Source: Halobacteriovorax sp. HLS
GTDB lineage: Bacteria > Bdellovibrionota > Bacteriovoracia > Bacteriovoracales > Bacteriovoracaceae
Direction: 5' to 3'
DNA length: 64,000 bases
NCBI RefSeq assembly: GCF_004006665.1
Contig: NZ_QOCL01000001.1
Location: 1 to 64,000 of the forward strand
In this document: positions 46,326-54,627 of the stretch, piece by piece
Layout of the letters: every line of letters begins with the position of its first letter
How positions within the stretch are numbered: the stretch's first letter is position 1
Position numbers and translations under genes: made by a program
The notes under the pieces: generated by a model
Told to the model about the DNA's origin: nothing
What the model saw: the letters and a program-made list of their open reading frames with translations, nothing else
The model's database searches: none

Positions 46326-47156
46326 TTATCGCTTTCTTAATTTCGTAGAGCTAAGACTTTTAAACTCATGATCTCCTAGAAAAATCACATTAAGCTGTGG
46401 GTTGTGCTCCTTAGCTTGTACTGTTACTGCTTCAAGACTCTCTAAAGAGTGATCTCTAGATAGTACATAAATATTTGATAAATTTAATAAGAGCTCTTCA
46501 ATGTCAATCCATTTGAACAAAGCTTTATAATTGTCATCTCCCATTAAAAATGAGCAATCAGTAGATACGAGTCTTCGAATCCAGTGGGAAGTGGGATTTG
46601 GTTGCTCGAGACCAAAAAAACCTGGAAAGATACTATAATTCGTTTTTTCAAATTTACGGCAAATCTCTAGATAACTCTTATAATAACATCTTGCTAAGCT
46701 TCTGTCTTTCCAAGGGCTACTATCAGGTACAATTACAATATTTTTGGCAGGGCACTTTCTTAAACATTCACTATGACCTTCATGCCATGGATTAAATGTT
46801 CCACCATAAAAAGTAATTTCTTCTTTATTAAAGTGACCTTTCTTAAATAAACTTGGAATAGTTAGGTGGCCTTCATCAAATAGTCCCCACAATTTACCTA
46901 AGGCCTCACAGACAATAGCGCCATCACTACCTTCAAATTCTTCAATCGCTATTAAATCAAGCCATTGATAATCAGAGTGTTTAATCTTTGTTTTTGAAGT
47001 CGCATAAAAGCACTTAAGTCCTTGCCTCTCAGATAGTGGTATCATTTCCTCATGTGCAATAGAAGGTAGGGCGATAGAACTAGATTTGGAATCTTTTTTA
47101 ACAAGAATCTCTAGAGACTTTTCACTTTGATATAAAAGCACGAGTTTATGTTTCAA
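46326..47156 (-). CDS. Nucleotidyltransferase-like protein (NadD-type domain) with unknown N-terminal domain
   Basis: 276 residues. The C-terminal part (about 113-276) looks like an adenylyl/cytidylyltransferase: GGTFNPWHEGH (H125, H128), DSSPWKDR, HWIRRLVSTDCSFLMGDDN, and a final SLSSTKLRKR resembling the ISSTxIR motif. This is like NaMN adenylyltransferase. The first 110 residues include EGSDGAIVCEALGKLW, like a CinA C-terminal domain, but the match is loose. The start is TTG with GGAGAG ahead. Overlaps rarD by 11 bases. Function is uncertain; canonical nadD may be elsewhere. Confidence 0.75.
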   Translation of the reverse strand: MKHKLVLLYQSEKSLEILVKKDSKSSSIALPSIAHEEMIPLSERQGLKCFYATSKTKIKHSDYQWLDLIAIEEFEGSDGAIVCEALGKLWGLFDEGHLTIPSLFKKGHFNKEEITFYGGTFNPWHEGHSECLRKCPAKNIVIVPDSSPWKDRSLARCYYKSYLEICRKFEKTNYSIFPGFFGLEQPNPTSHWIRRLVSTDCSFLMGDDNYKALFKWIDIEELLLNLSNIYVLSRDHSLESLEAVTVQAKEHNPQLNVIFLGDHEFKSLSSTKLRKR

Positions 47157-48039
47157 TTAACTCTCCTCTTTTATTTCTTGAATTAAATTGAAGAAGGTCA
47201 GTCGTATAAATAATTAGCGCAATCCAAATAAAGAAAAAGGCGAATAAGTGTGTTTGGGAAAAGTTTTCGCCGTAGAAGAAAACAGCAAGAATAAATTGTA
47301 ATGACGGGGCAATATATTGTAAAAGTCCAATTGAAGTGAGAGGTATTTTCTTAACCGCCATATTAAAAGCAAGCAAGGGAGTCAAAGTCACAATTCCAGC
47401 AAGCATGGCCATAAATTTTTCGTAATGACCAATATCAAAGAAAACAACTCTTCCTAGATTGAAGCGATATAATAAAAGAAGGCCGACAGGGATTAGGCAA
47501 AAACACATTTCGAAGAAGAGTCCTTCAAGGGATGGTATTCCTATCTTCTTTCTGATGAGACCATAAAGTCCAAAGCTACTTGCTAGGACAATAGAGATCT
47601 CGGGTCTGCCTACTCCATTTGTAAGGAGAATAATAAGTCCAATAGTGGCCAAGAAGACGGCGACCTTCTGCTTAGCTCTAAGTTGTTCCTTTAAAATAAA
47701 GACCCCTAAAGCGACATTGACTAAAGGGTTTATAAAATAGCCTATGCTTGCTTCAAGCACATGCCCATTGCCAACGGCCCATACAAAAACAAACCAATTA
47801 ACAAAAATAAGGATTGAGGTTGAAAGTAGACCAATACGTTTAGCTTTAGTATCGAGACAACTCTTAAGCTTCTGAGTAGGCCATTTAAAAGAAAATATTA
47901 TTAGTAATGTGAGAATGCCCCATATGATTCTGTGACCGAGGAGCTCATAAGAGTCAATACTACTTAACTCTTTCCAGTAAATAGCAACAACGCCCCAAAA
48001 AGAGAAAGCAAAAATACCTTGTATATAACCTTTATTCAT
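47146..48039 (-). CDS. rarD: RarD-family permease (EamA superfamily)
   Basis: 297 residues with ten membrane helices. Typical RarD start (NKGYIQGIFAFSFWGVVAIYWKEL) and repeat end (IGLLQYIAPSLQFILAVFFYGE). Members export or import small metabolites; the substrate of RarD is not established. First gene of an operon with the nucleotidyltransferase-like and acyltransferase-like genes. AAGGAG is not visible directly before the ATG. Confidence 0.92.
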   Translation of the reverse strand: MNKGYIQGIFAFSFWGVVAIYWKELSSIDSYELLGHRIIWGILTLLIIFSFKWPTQKLKSCLDTKAKRIGLLSTSILIFVNWFVFVWAVGNGHVLEASIGYFINPLVNVALGVFILKEQLRAKQKVAVFLATIGLIILLTNGVGRPEISIVLASSFGLYGLIRKKIGIPSLEGLFFEMCFCLIPVGLLLLYRFNLGRVVFFDIGHYEKFMAMLAGIVTLTPLLAFNMAVKKIPLTSIGLLQYIAPSLQFILAVFFYGENFSQTHLFAFFFIWIALIIYTTDLLQFNSRNKRGELIET

Positions 48040-48148
48040 AAGGAGTTTATACCAAGTTTCCTCCTACAATGTCATCAAGGACTAGTTCACAATATTTTGT
48101 TTACAATCTGGCCGAGCATGCTAACTTATAACATGACTAGGAAGTAAG

Positions 48149-48493
48149 ATGAGATTCAAAACACAGGTCGAAAATATTGATCTAACAATTGAGATTTACA
48201 AAGACCCTGACTACAAGGCAACCAATCCACTCGCAAGATTCTCCATGCAAGACCTTGATGAACTTAAAGAAGGAACAGTCCATATTTACTCTTTAACCGT
48301 CCTTAGCACAAAGGGTGATGAAACAATGTCCCACTACACTACCGGAATCTTGCTAAGTGCTGACGAATCGGACATTCAAGATGAGCTGCAGGAGATATTA
48401 GAGGACTTTGGTATTGTAGATCACGTCCTAAAACACTGGGAGCTCAATAATTCTAGTAACTTAAGACCGTCTTGGGCATTGACACCTGAGTAA
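48149..48493 (+). CDS. Small acidic protein of unknown function
   Basis: 114 residues, soluble, acidic, with an alternating pattern of strands (FKTQVENIDLTIEIY, VHIYSLTVLSTKGDE) and a helix near the end. AGGA precedes the ATG. Divergent from rarD. No family recognised. Confidence 0.7.
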   Translation: MRFKTQVENIDLTIEIYKDPDYKATNPLARFSMQDLDELKEGTVHIYSLTVLSTKGDETMSHYTTGILLSADESDIQDELQEILEDFGIVDHVLKHWELNNSSNLRPSWALTPE

Positions 48494-48567
48494 AAATTAC
48501 ATTTTCCCTACATCGCTAGGCCGCTGTACTCTATATTTATATGAATACTAATAATTAAAAGGTTCAT

Positions 48568-50025
48568 ATGAATTTCATGAAATTACTTATCCTATTTCTA
48601 CTGTGCTTTAGAGTCTCTGCTACTGAATTTCAAAAATTTGAGAAACATCTCGAATATATAAGAACTCATAACTACTCGAGTATTAATAAGAAGCATTTCG
48701 CAATTTATCAGCACACCCTAAATCTAGGAAGTTACTCCCTAGACTATTTAAATACGAGACAAAATGGGAATGGACTCTTTCTTGAGCTAATTAAAGAGAG
48801 CTGGAGAAGTTATATTAAAATAACAAAAGAGCTTCAAGCGGATCACAATTTACTAAAAGTTAGTGAGTTAACTGGTGAACAGGCCTTGAACCAATTATTC
48901 ATTATTGAGAGAACACAATCTCTATACAATACATATATGGATAATAAGCAAACGAGGGTTATTCTTAAAGATCAATCATTAGTACTAGAAAATAAGCTGA
49001 AATCCTTTTTAGAAACTACACTAAGTTCAAAGGTAAGAGATCGCATAAACTCTATCATCAAAATTGTTGAGAGAAATGAAGTTGAAAATAAATTCGAATC
49101 AATTATTTTTACGAAGTACAGTAATAAAGAAGCTCTAAATTCATTTGCAAATCTTGATGCTCACGTCAGTGACTTCTTTAGCAGGCTCTTAACAATATCA
49201 ACGAACTCATTGAGCTATTCATTTGGAGCAATAGCTGGCCCTATTGAATGGGGAGATGGTGGACAACTAAGAAATGATCGAGCAGCTATAGATAAAATCT
49301 ACCAGGAATTGAAACCATTAGATATTATCTTTGAGAAAAAAGCCTATAAGCTTACAGACTACACAATTCCGGGATACTGGGGACATAATGCAGTTTGGCT
49401 AGGAACTAAAGAGCAATTAATTGAATTAGGAATTTGGGAAAGCAAGGAGCTTGACCCCTTCAGAGATAGAATCGAAAATGGTCAATCGATTTTCGAAATG
49501 AGAAAATGGGGTATAACTTTTGCTAATTATGAAAAGTGGATAAATATGGATGCCTACGCCTCTATAAGAGTAAAAGGGATCTTAGAAAAATCTAAAGAAG
49601 ATTTGCTTAAAATCTTTAGAATTTTTGGCGAGCAGATGGATAAGTCCTATGACTTTGGATTTAATGCTGATACATCATTTAAAATAACTTGCTCAGAAGT
49701 AATATACTTGGCCTATGGTGACTATAATTGGCCTACAGAGAGAATTTTTGGAAGAAATACTATTAGTCCAAATGGTATGGCCGAGGCTATTTTTTATAAG
49801 AACTCCCCTTATCAATTTGTCTCTTACGTTACAGGAGATGAAGATAAAGGAGCGACATTTCACTCAAAGGAATACTTTGCAAATCTTATGGGTTTTAATG
49901 CTAAAAAAGATGGTTCTTTTAAAAAGAGATATAACGAGTGCAGACTAAAATACAAGAGGATTAGAAGAGGTTCTATAAAACTTATCAATCATTGTATTAA
50001 GAAAGAAAAATATCTTTCTCTATAA
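48568..50025 (+). CDS. Secreted YiiX/NlpC-P60-like cysteine hydrolase
   Basis: 485 residues. Signal peptide about 1-18 (KLLILFLLCFRVSA). A helical N-terminal region of about 220 residues leads to a YiiX-type permuted NlpC/P60 domain: LKPLDIIFEK, then H273 in GYWGHNAVWLG and C375 in KITCSEVIYLA, in the order expected for a permuted papain-like fold. Such enzymes cut peptide bonds in peptidoglycan or act as lipid amidases/thioesterases. The N-terminal region is much larger than in YiiX itself. Target unknown; AAAGG before the ATG. Confidence 0.82.
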   Translation: MNFMKLLILFLLCFRVSATEFQKFEKHLEYIRTHNYSSINKKHFAIYQHTLNLGSYSLDYLNTRQNGNGLFLELIKESWRSYIKITKELQADHNLLKVSELTGEQALNQLFIIERTQSLYNTYMDNKQTRVILKDQSLVLENKLKSFLETTLSSKVRDRINSIIKIVERNEVENKFESIIFTKYSNKEALNSFANLDAHVSDFFSRLLTISTNSLSYSFGAIAGPIEWGDGGQLRNDRAAIDKIYQELKPLDIIFEKKAYKLTDYTIPGYWGHNAVWLGTKEQLIELGIWESKELDPFRDRIENGQSIFEMRKWGITFANYEKWINMDAYASIRVKGILEKSKEDLLKIFRIFGEQMDKSYDFGFNADTSFKITCSEVIYLAYGDYNWPTERIFGRNTISPNGMAEAIFYKNSPYQFVSYVTGDEDKGATFHSKEYFANLMGFNAKKDGSFKKRYNECRLKYKRIRRGSIKLINHCIKKEKYLSL

Positions 50026-50047
50026 AAAAAGGACTCGAAAGAGTCCT
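50024..50047 (-). terminator. Terminator of the lipoprotein gene at 50052
   Basis: AGGACTC/GAGTCCT stem with a GAAA loop (in mRNA sense on minus TTTC), followed on the minus strand by seven T. It overlaps the stop codon of the convergent hydrolase gene. Confidence 0.85.
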
Positions 50048-50051
50048 TGAA

Positions 50052-50642
50052 TTAAAAACAACGACCTTCGTACTCGTATACTTTTTGATAATATCTTTCA
50101 TCACCATCAAAGTCTGCGACAATAGTTTCTGAGCCCGGAACAAGAAAAGAAACCTCTAGATATTTAGAAATAATATCATAGTGGAACTGAACATCTTTCC
50201 ATCCATTACGTCTACGATACTGAGTTCTACATACCCTTCTTCCATTAGCATCAACTTCACAAACTGTGTATGGTTCATCCCAAGTACAAGATTCTCTATC
50301 TCTTATAGTATCACCGTGCTCAACTTCAGTTCTTATATCACCTGCAATATCATAAGGCTGATTAACTTGAGCACTAGTTAAGTTAATCTGTCCATTATCA
50401 GTTGGGATCTTTACACCTCTAGGGATTTTAAACTCGTAAGTTATTCCTTCAACAATAAGTCTTATTCTCTTTTTTGACTTTAACTTAACTTTGGACTCGA
50501 GATAACTACCTTGTTCAATAACGACAGTTTTTCCCTTTGAGTCTTTTAAACTGATATTATCTAATGCTGAAAAATTTCCCGTAAGAGTGTCACAAGAAGT
50601 AAATAGAGCTAAAGCTGAAATAAGAATTAATAATTTTTTCAT
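50052..50642 (-). CDS. Lipoprotein of unknown function
   Basis: 196 residues. A signal peptide with lipobox FTSC (C17). The mature part is beta-rich; a cysteine pair with conserved-looking surroundings (RESCTWDEPYTVCEVD, RRVCRTQYRRR) and a final cysteine (EGRCF) suggest disulfides. No family recognised. Its start overlaps the end of the upstream secreted-protein gene by 4 bases, so the two are coupled. Confidence 0.8.
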   Translation of the reverse strand: MKKLLILISALALFTSCDTLTGNFSALDNISLKDSKGKTVVIEQGSYLESKVKLKSKKRIRLIVEGITYEFKIPRGVKIPTDNGQINLTSAQVNQPYDIAGDIRTEVEHGDTIRDRESCTWDEPYTVCEVDANGRRVCRTQYRRRNGWKDVQFHYDIISKYLEVSFLVPGSETIVADFDGDERYYQKVYEYEGRCF

Positions 50643-51010
50643 TGATGTGCTCTTCTGATAATAGCATTACAGCTAGCTGAAATAGTTGGGCCATTATTTA
50701 AAGGTCCTGTGAAGATCTGTGAAGAAAACTCACCGACTCTGCAATTATATCTACAATCGAACCTTCTCGTTGCAAGCAGAGCTCTACCATTTGGCCCACG
50801 ATACCAAATATTATATGTATAATTAATAACTCGAATTGGCCTTCTTGCATCATTCCAGATTTCACACTGAAGTGTAGGTCCATAGTGAACAATTCCTTCG
50901 ACTAGATCATTACGAGTTGGAGGATGACCTGGGTGTTCTTCTTGGCCTGCAAATAGACTCAATGAAGATAGTGTCGCCATAATAAACACTAATAGTTTTA
51001 AAGATTGCAT
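50639..51010 (-). CDS. Small secreted protein of unknown function
   Basis: 123 residues from ATG 51010, with AAGGGAG seven bases upstream. Signal peptide about 1-21 (ending SLFAG). A His/Pro-rich mature N-terminus (QEEHPGHPPTR) and four cysteines (LQCEIW, FDCRYNCRV, ISASCNA), hence likely disulfides. First gene of a two-gene operon with the lipoprotein downstream. Not recognised. Confidence 0.75.
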   Translation of the reverse strand: MQSLKLLVFIMATLSSLSLFAGQEEHPGHPPTRNDLVEGIVHYGPTLQCEIWNDARRPIRVINYTYNIWYRGPNGRALLATRRFDCRYNCRVGEFSSQIFTGPLNNGPTISASCNAIIRRAHQ

Positions 51011-51093
51011 TATCAAACTCCCTTTTGATTTAAATGAATATCTTTAATTATTGTAATTTTATTGGAATAAGCAAATGAAAAAAAACTGTAAAA

Positions 51094-51116
51094 GCCTCAC
51101 TTTTGATAAGTGAGGC
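51094..51116 (-). terminator. Terminator of the small lipoprotein gene at 51127
   Basis: A 9-bp stem (GCCTCACTT/AAGTGAGGC) with a 5-base loop, followed on the minus strand by TTTTACAGTTTTTTTT. It lies 10 bases after the stop. Confidence 0.85.
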
Positions 51117-51126
51117 ATGAATATAT

Positions 51127-51393
51127 TTACTGACACTGTCCTTTATGCATGAATCTCTCTTTCATCTTCGAAGCATCTTTTTTACTATACCAATGCTTAC
51201 CGTAGGCCTTTCCATTCACTGAAAGCCTATACCAAGACTTATTTCTTGGATGACTCTCTAGAACACATGATGGTGACTGACTCGAAGCAATTTCTCTTTG
51301 TGCCAGTGCATGTGAATTTGCTGCAATCTCAGTCTTGGTCGCACATGATGCAAATAACATTGATATAAACGTTAGTGTTACTAATTTATTCAT
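51127..51393 (-). CDS. Small cysteine-paired lipoprotein (HWYxKKDA family, copy 1)
   Basis: 88 residues. Signal peptide with lipobox FASC (C17), a short Ser/Gln-rich linker, and a 45-residue module between C43 and C87 that contains CVLESH, VNGK and HWYSKKDA. The same module recurs in the lipoprotein at 54385, with C-to-HWY spacing 24 versus 23 and HWY-to-C spacing 20 in both. GGGGAGA precedes the ATG. Unknown function; likely one disulfide in the periplasm. Confidence 0.75.
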   Translation of the reverse strand: MNKLVTLTFISMLFASCATKTEIAANSHALAQREIASSQSPSCVLESHPRNKSWYRLSVNGKAYGKHWYSKKDASKMKERFMHKGQCQ

Positions 51394-51595
51394 TATCTCC
51401 CCAATGTTTTAGCGCAATTAGCATATCGGTAAGACAATCTAAATGCTTGAGTCAAAAACTCACCTAACAACCATAAGTCACTGAAATGTTTAAGAAAAAA
51501 GATCAAGATGACATAAAATAACCTATTTTTTCGTGACCTTTTTAATATTTTCAAGTACATATATAAATACAAATATTTATTTCGGAGAAAACTCG

Positions 51596-51826
51596 ATGAG
51601 TGAACAGACTAAAATTTATAAAACTTCAATTGTTCCTGAAAATGGACATCTTGTGTTAGCGAGAAAGAATGAGACGATAGCTACTTCTCTTCAAATTGAA
51701 ATTGTTCACATTGCTATTTTCGCACTGGTTTTGTTTTGTATGTTTATCGGTATCTGGAAGGCCGCTGGGAAAGCAGAAAGAGATGCTGAAAACAAGGCAA
51801 GTGCATCAGGTCTAAATCATAAATAA
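51596..51826 (+). CDS. Small single-span membrane protein
   Basis: 76 residues from ATG 51596, with CGGAG nine bases upstream. A polar N-terminus of about 32 residues, one membrane helix (about 33-52), and a charged Ala/Lys tail. Not recognised. The stop is directly adjacent to the convergent dtd stop. The 202-base gap upstream contains no other feature I can name. Confidence 0.65.
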   Translation: MSEQTKIYKTSIVPENGHLVLARKNETIATSLQIEIVHIAIFALVLFCMFIGIWKAAGKAERDAENKASASGLNHK

Positions 51827-52261
51827 TTAAAAATCTAGATGAAATGTAACAGGGCCATCATTTGTAATGGAAACTTCCATTAGTTCACCGAAGGCCCCAG
51901 TCTCTACAGTAACACTTTGCTTCAACCTTTCACAGAACTCTATAAATAACTTCTCGGCCATATCAGGTGCCATAGAATTATCAAAACTAGGTCTATTGCC
52001 TTTTTTTCCATTCCAAGAGAGTGTAAATTGACTAATTGCTAGAACTTCTCCGCTTGATTCAATTATATTCTTATTCATCTTTAAATTTTCATCTGGAAAG
52101 ATTCTAAGGGCCAAAATTTTCTCAATAGATTTATCAAGAACTATTTCTGTATCGTCTTTTTCAAAACAAACTAAGAGCACAAGCCCATTTTTTATTGAAC
52201 CTACGACAGAGTCGCCTACTTTTACAGAAGATGCTTTTGATCTTTGAACAACAATCTTCAA
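51827..52261 (-). CDS. dtd: D-aminoacyl-tRNA deacylase
   Basis: 144 residues. DTD fold with KIVVQRSKASSVKV at the start, LAISQFTLSWNGKKGNRPSFDNSM (SQFTL motif) and the C-terminal NDGPVTFHLDF (GP motif plus strand). It removes D-amino acids from tRNA. The start is TTG, two bases after the FHA gene stop. No ATG is available close by. Confidence 0.93.
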   Translation of the reverse strand: MKIVVQRSKASSVKVGDSVVGSIKNGLVLLVCFEKDDTEIVLDKSIEKILALRIFPDENLKMNKNIIESSGEVLAISQFTLSWNGKKGNRPSFDNSMAPDMAEKLFIEFCERLKQSVTVETGAFGELMEVSITNDGPVTFHLDF

Positions 52262-52263
52262 GG

Positions 52264-53223
52264 TTATGCGGCCTTATTCTTCTTAGGACCGCCAAGAGCT
52301 AGAGAATAATTTTCTTGAAGTTTTTTATAATTTTCTTTTGCTTGCTCATACTCGTTTTTAATTGCTTCTTTTTTCTGCTCTATGGACATGGAGTTCTTCG
52401 AGTCGATTTCAGCTTTGAGCTCTTTTTCTTGCTCTTCGAAACTTTTTAAGTCATCAAAAACTATATGTAAGTGTTTGGTTTGCAAAATACTTTGATTAAT
52501 TATGGCAATTTGCTTATTCCAACTTTCTATCTTTTGCTTAGCCTCATTAATAGACTCATTTAATTCACTTATAGAGAATTCAAAATTTTGTAGATCTTTT
52601 TCGATAACCTCTTTATTGTCATACTTGGCGATACTTAATTGCTCTTTTGAATTTAAAATCTTATCTGTTAGTTCATCATAACTTTTCTTAAGACTATTTA
52701 AATCATCCCCTTCTTCTACAAGAAGTGCCATCTGTTTTTCGAGTTCATCAATTTTAGCTTTAGCACTTTTAAGTTCAGAAACCTTAGTCTTCTTTTGGCC
52801 TCCCAAAGAAACTCCACCTACAACTTCAAGGGAACTAGACTTAAAAAGATCGTCTGCGCAATCGGCAGTTGAACTTATCTGTAAAGTTGAGGTCACTTCA
52901 GGAACACTAAAGTCATCAATAGCTTCATAGAAGAAAATAAATTTCTGATCTCCAAACTTTAGATGATCTTTTATTGAAATTTTTGTCTCGATTTTTGCTT
53001 CAAGAACTTCACCATTTAACTTAGTCTTATTAGAAGATTCTAGGTCAGTGACATAGACTTCATTGGCCTTAATAGATACCTTAAAGTGCATACCACTAAC
53101 TCTATGATCTACAACAGAAATGTCACAGTCTTTATTTCGACCTACAACCATTCCGTCAACTAGCTCTGTTACTGATTTCTTCTTTGTATCGTAAAAAAAT
53201 GGGACATCACCTGACACTTTCAT
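52264..53223 (-). CDS. FHA domain / coiled-coil protein
   Basis: 319 residues. An FHA domain (about 10-105) has the usual GRNKDCDI, RVSGMHFKV and SSNKTKLNG, which bind phosphothreonine. A linker and a long coiled coil (about 145-310) follow. No catalytic part. AGGAGA precedes the ATG. Such proteins act as phospho-dependent scaffolds; a Ser/Thr kinase partner is not present in this window. Immediately upstream of dtd. Confidence 0.9.
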   Translation of the reverse strand: MKVSGDVPFFYDTKKKSVTELVDGMVVGRNKDCDISVVDHRVSGMHFKVSIKANEVYVTDLESSNKTKLNGEVLEAKIETKISIKDHLKFGDQKFIFFYEAIDDFSVPEVTSTLQISSTADCADDLFKSSSLEVVGGVSLGGQKKTKVSELKSAKAKIDELEKQMALLVEEGDDLNSLKKSYDELTDKILNSKEQLSIAKYDNKEVIEKDLQNFEFSISELNESINEAKQKIESWNKQIAIINQSILQTKHLHIVFDDLKSFEEQEKELKAEIDSKNSMSIEQKKEAIKNEYEQAKENYKKLQENYSLALGGPKKNKAA

Positions 53224-53408
53224 TCTCCTAATAATATTCTTACAAATATTATCGGATAAATGAGTATGAAATATTAATTAAATCTATAACTTATTAAAAA
53301 AGCGTGTCTTTTTTTAAAAATAGGCGAAAGAATTTCGTGGCTATATACGTAATAGATTTTTAATATTTTCTAGGTAGAATACAGATAAACAAAAAGAATG
53401 GAGATCAC

Positions 53409-54395
53409 GTGAGCTTTGCTATTAAGAGTTTATTATTACTTGTATTTGCGTCTCATATATTTGCGGCGACTGGACCTATAGGCAGTGTTACGAAGTTAAA
53501 GGGAGAGATCTCTCTAACCCGAAATCAAGAAATAAAGACTGTGAATAAACAATCTGAAATATTTGAAAAAGATATCATAGAAACTTCTAAGAGCTCATTT
53601 ATTAAAATACTATTTAAAGATAAGACTACTCTCCTAATTGGTCCAACAAGTAAAATCATTGTTGAAAAGTTTCCTGCGAGTACGGCCGGAATCATTAACT
53701 TGATGAAAGGAAGCTTTAGAGTAAAAGTTAATAAGAAAGTCCCGAATGAAGACTCGATATTATTTAAAACGAATCAAGTGAGTCTTGCCATAAGAGGTAC
53801 CGAGTTTTTGACGAATACTTATTTAGTAAAAGCAAAGAGCGTCACTGACACTGCACTATTAGAGGGTGTCATAGACACAACAGTTACTAATATCAAACCA
53901 TTCACCCTTGAGGCTGGACAAGTTTTCAATACCTCTCAATTGGCAGCTGGTGGAGCTCTAGGTGAACTTAGTCAAGAACAGCTAGAGCTTTTATTAAAAA
54001 ATGAAGATTTATTTCTTCCAAAGATTCAAAATTTAGACGGTAGTTTTAATGATATTAATGACTCCATTAAATCAATCAGTAGTCAGCTCTCCCCCCCTAC
54101 AAGTATATTACCGGCTACGGCCTTGGCGGGCGCTGCGCTCGGAGTACTCTTAACTAGTGATAATGAACAAAAGAAAAAAACTGAGACTCCCATCCCAACA
54201 AAAGTTTCCAAGAAAGATGAAGAGCTTGATCTCAAAAAACTTCCTTGGAGTATCAGAGATGCGATTCTAAAGGATAAAGAGTACAAGAAAGAGAATATTT
54301 GTTTCTATTGGTTTTTTAAGAGGATTCCAGGTGGAGGTGAAGAAGAGCTCTTTAGAAGAGAGAGAGATTGTGAGGAGTATGAATATGAATTATAA
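53409..54395 (+). CDS. Secreted FecR-domain protein
   Basis: 328 residues. The start is GTG with TGGAG upstream. Signal peptide about 1-19 (ending IFAA). A FecR domain spans about 45-150: FEKDIIETSKSSFIKILFKDKTTLLIGP and the hallmark VSLAIRGTEFL. The C-terminal half is low-complexity with a hydrophobic Ala-rich stretch near 240 and an acidic end. In this phylum FecR proteins are often stand-alone exported proteins rather than sigma-factor regulators. The last 11 bases overlap the next gene. Confidence 0.88.
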   Translation: MSFAIKSLLLLVFASHIFAATGPIGSVTKLKGEISLTRNQEIKTVNKQSEIFEKDIIETSKSSFIKILFKDKTTLLIGPTSKIIVEKFPASTAGIINLMKGSFRVKVNKKVPNEDSILFKTNQVSLAIRGTEFLTNTYLVKAKSVTDTALLEGVIDTTVTNIKPFTLEAGQVFNTSQLAAGGALGELSQEQLELLLKNEDLFLPKIQNLDGSFNDINDSIKSISSQLSPPTSILPATALAGAALGVLLTSDNEQKKKTETPIPTKVSKKDEELDLKKLPWSIRDAILKDKEYKKENICFYWFFKRIPGGGEEELFRRERDCEEYEYEL

Positions 54396-54627
54396 GAATC
54401 TAGCAATTTTAATTATGCTTGCCATAGTTACCAGCTGTGGTAGTGCGAAGTTTGTACCAACAACTGATAAATGTTCTTTAGAAAAGCATTGGAAAGAAGC
54501 AATCTATCAAGTAAGAATTAATGATGAAAAGATAAACACTCACTGGTATTTAAAAAAAGATGCTAAAGAAATTATGAAATCATTAGCATCTAAGAATAAA
54601 TGTATGTCACAAGATATTACTGAATAA
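54385..54627 (+). CDS. Small cysteine-paired lipoprotein (HWYxKKDA family, copy 2)
   Basis: 80 residues from ATG 54385, chosen because GAGGAG lies seven bases before it, whereas the ATG at 54379 is only one base from it. Lipobox VTSC (C18). C30 to C73 holds CSLEKH, IND and HWYLKKDA, matching the lipoprotein at 51127. It overlaps the FecR gene by 11 bases, so it is translated with it. Its 3' end overlaps a convergent lipoprotein gene by 11 bases. Confidence 0.72.
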   Translation: MNYKNLAILIMLAIVTSCGSAKFVPTTDKCSLEKHWKEAIYQVRINDEKINTHWYLKKDAKEIMKSLASKNKCMSQDITE

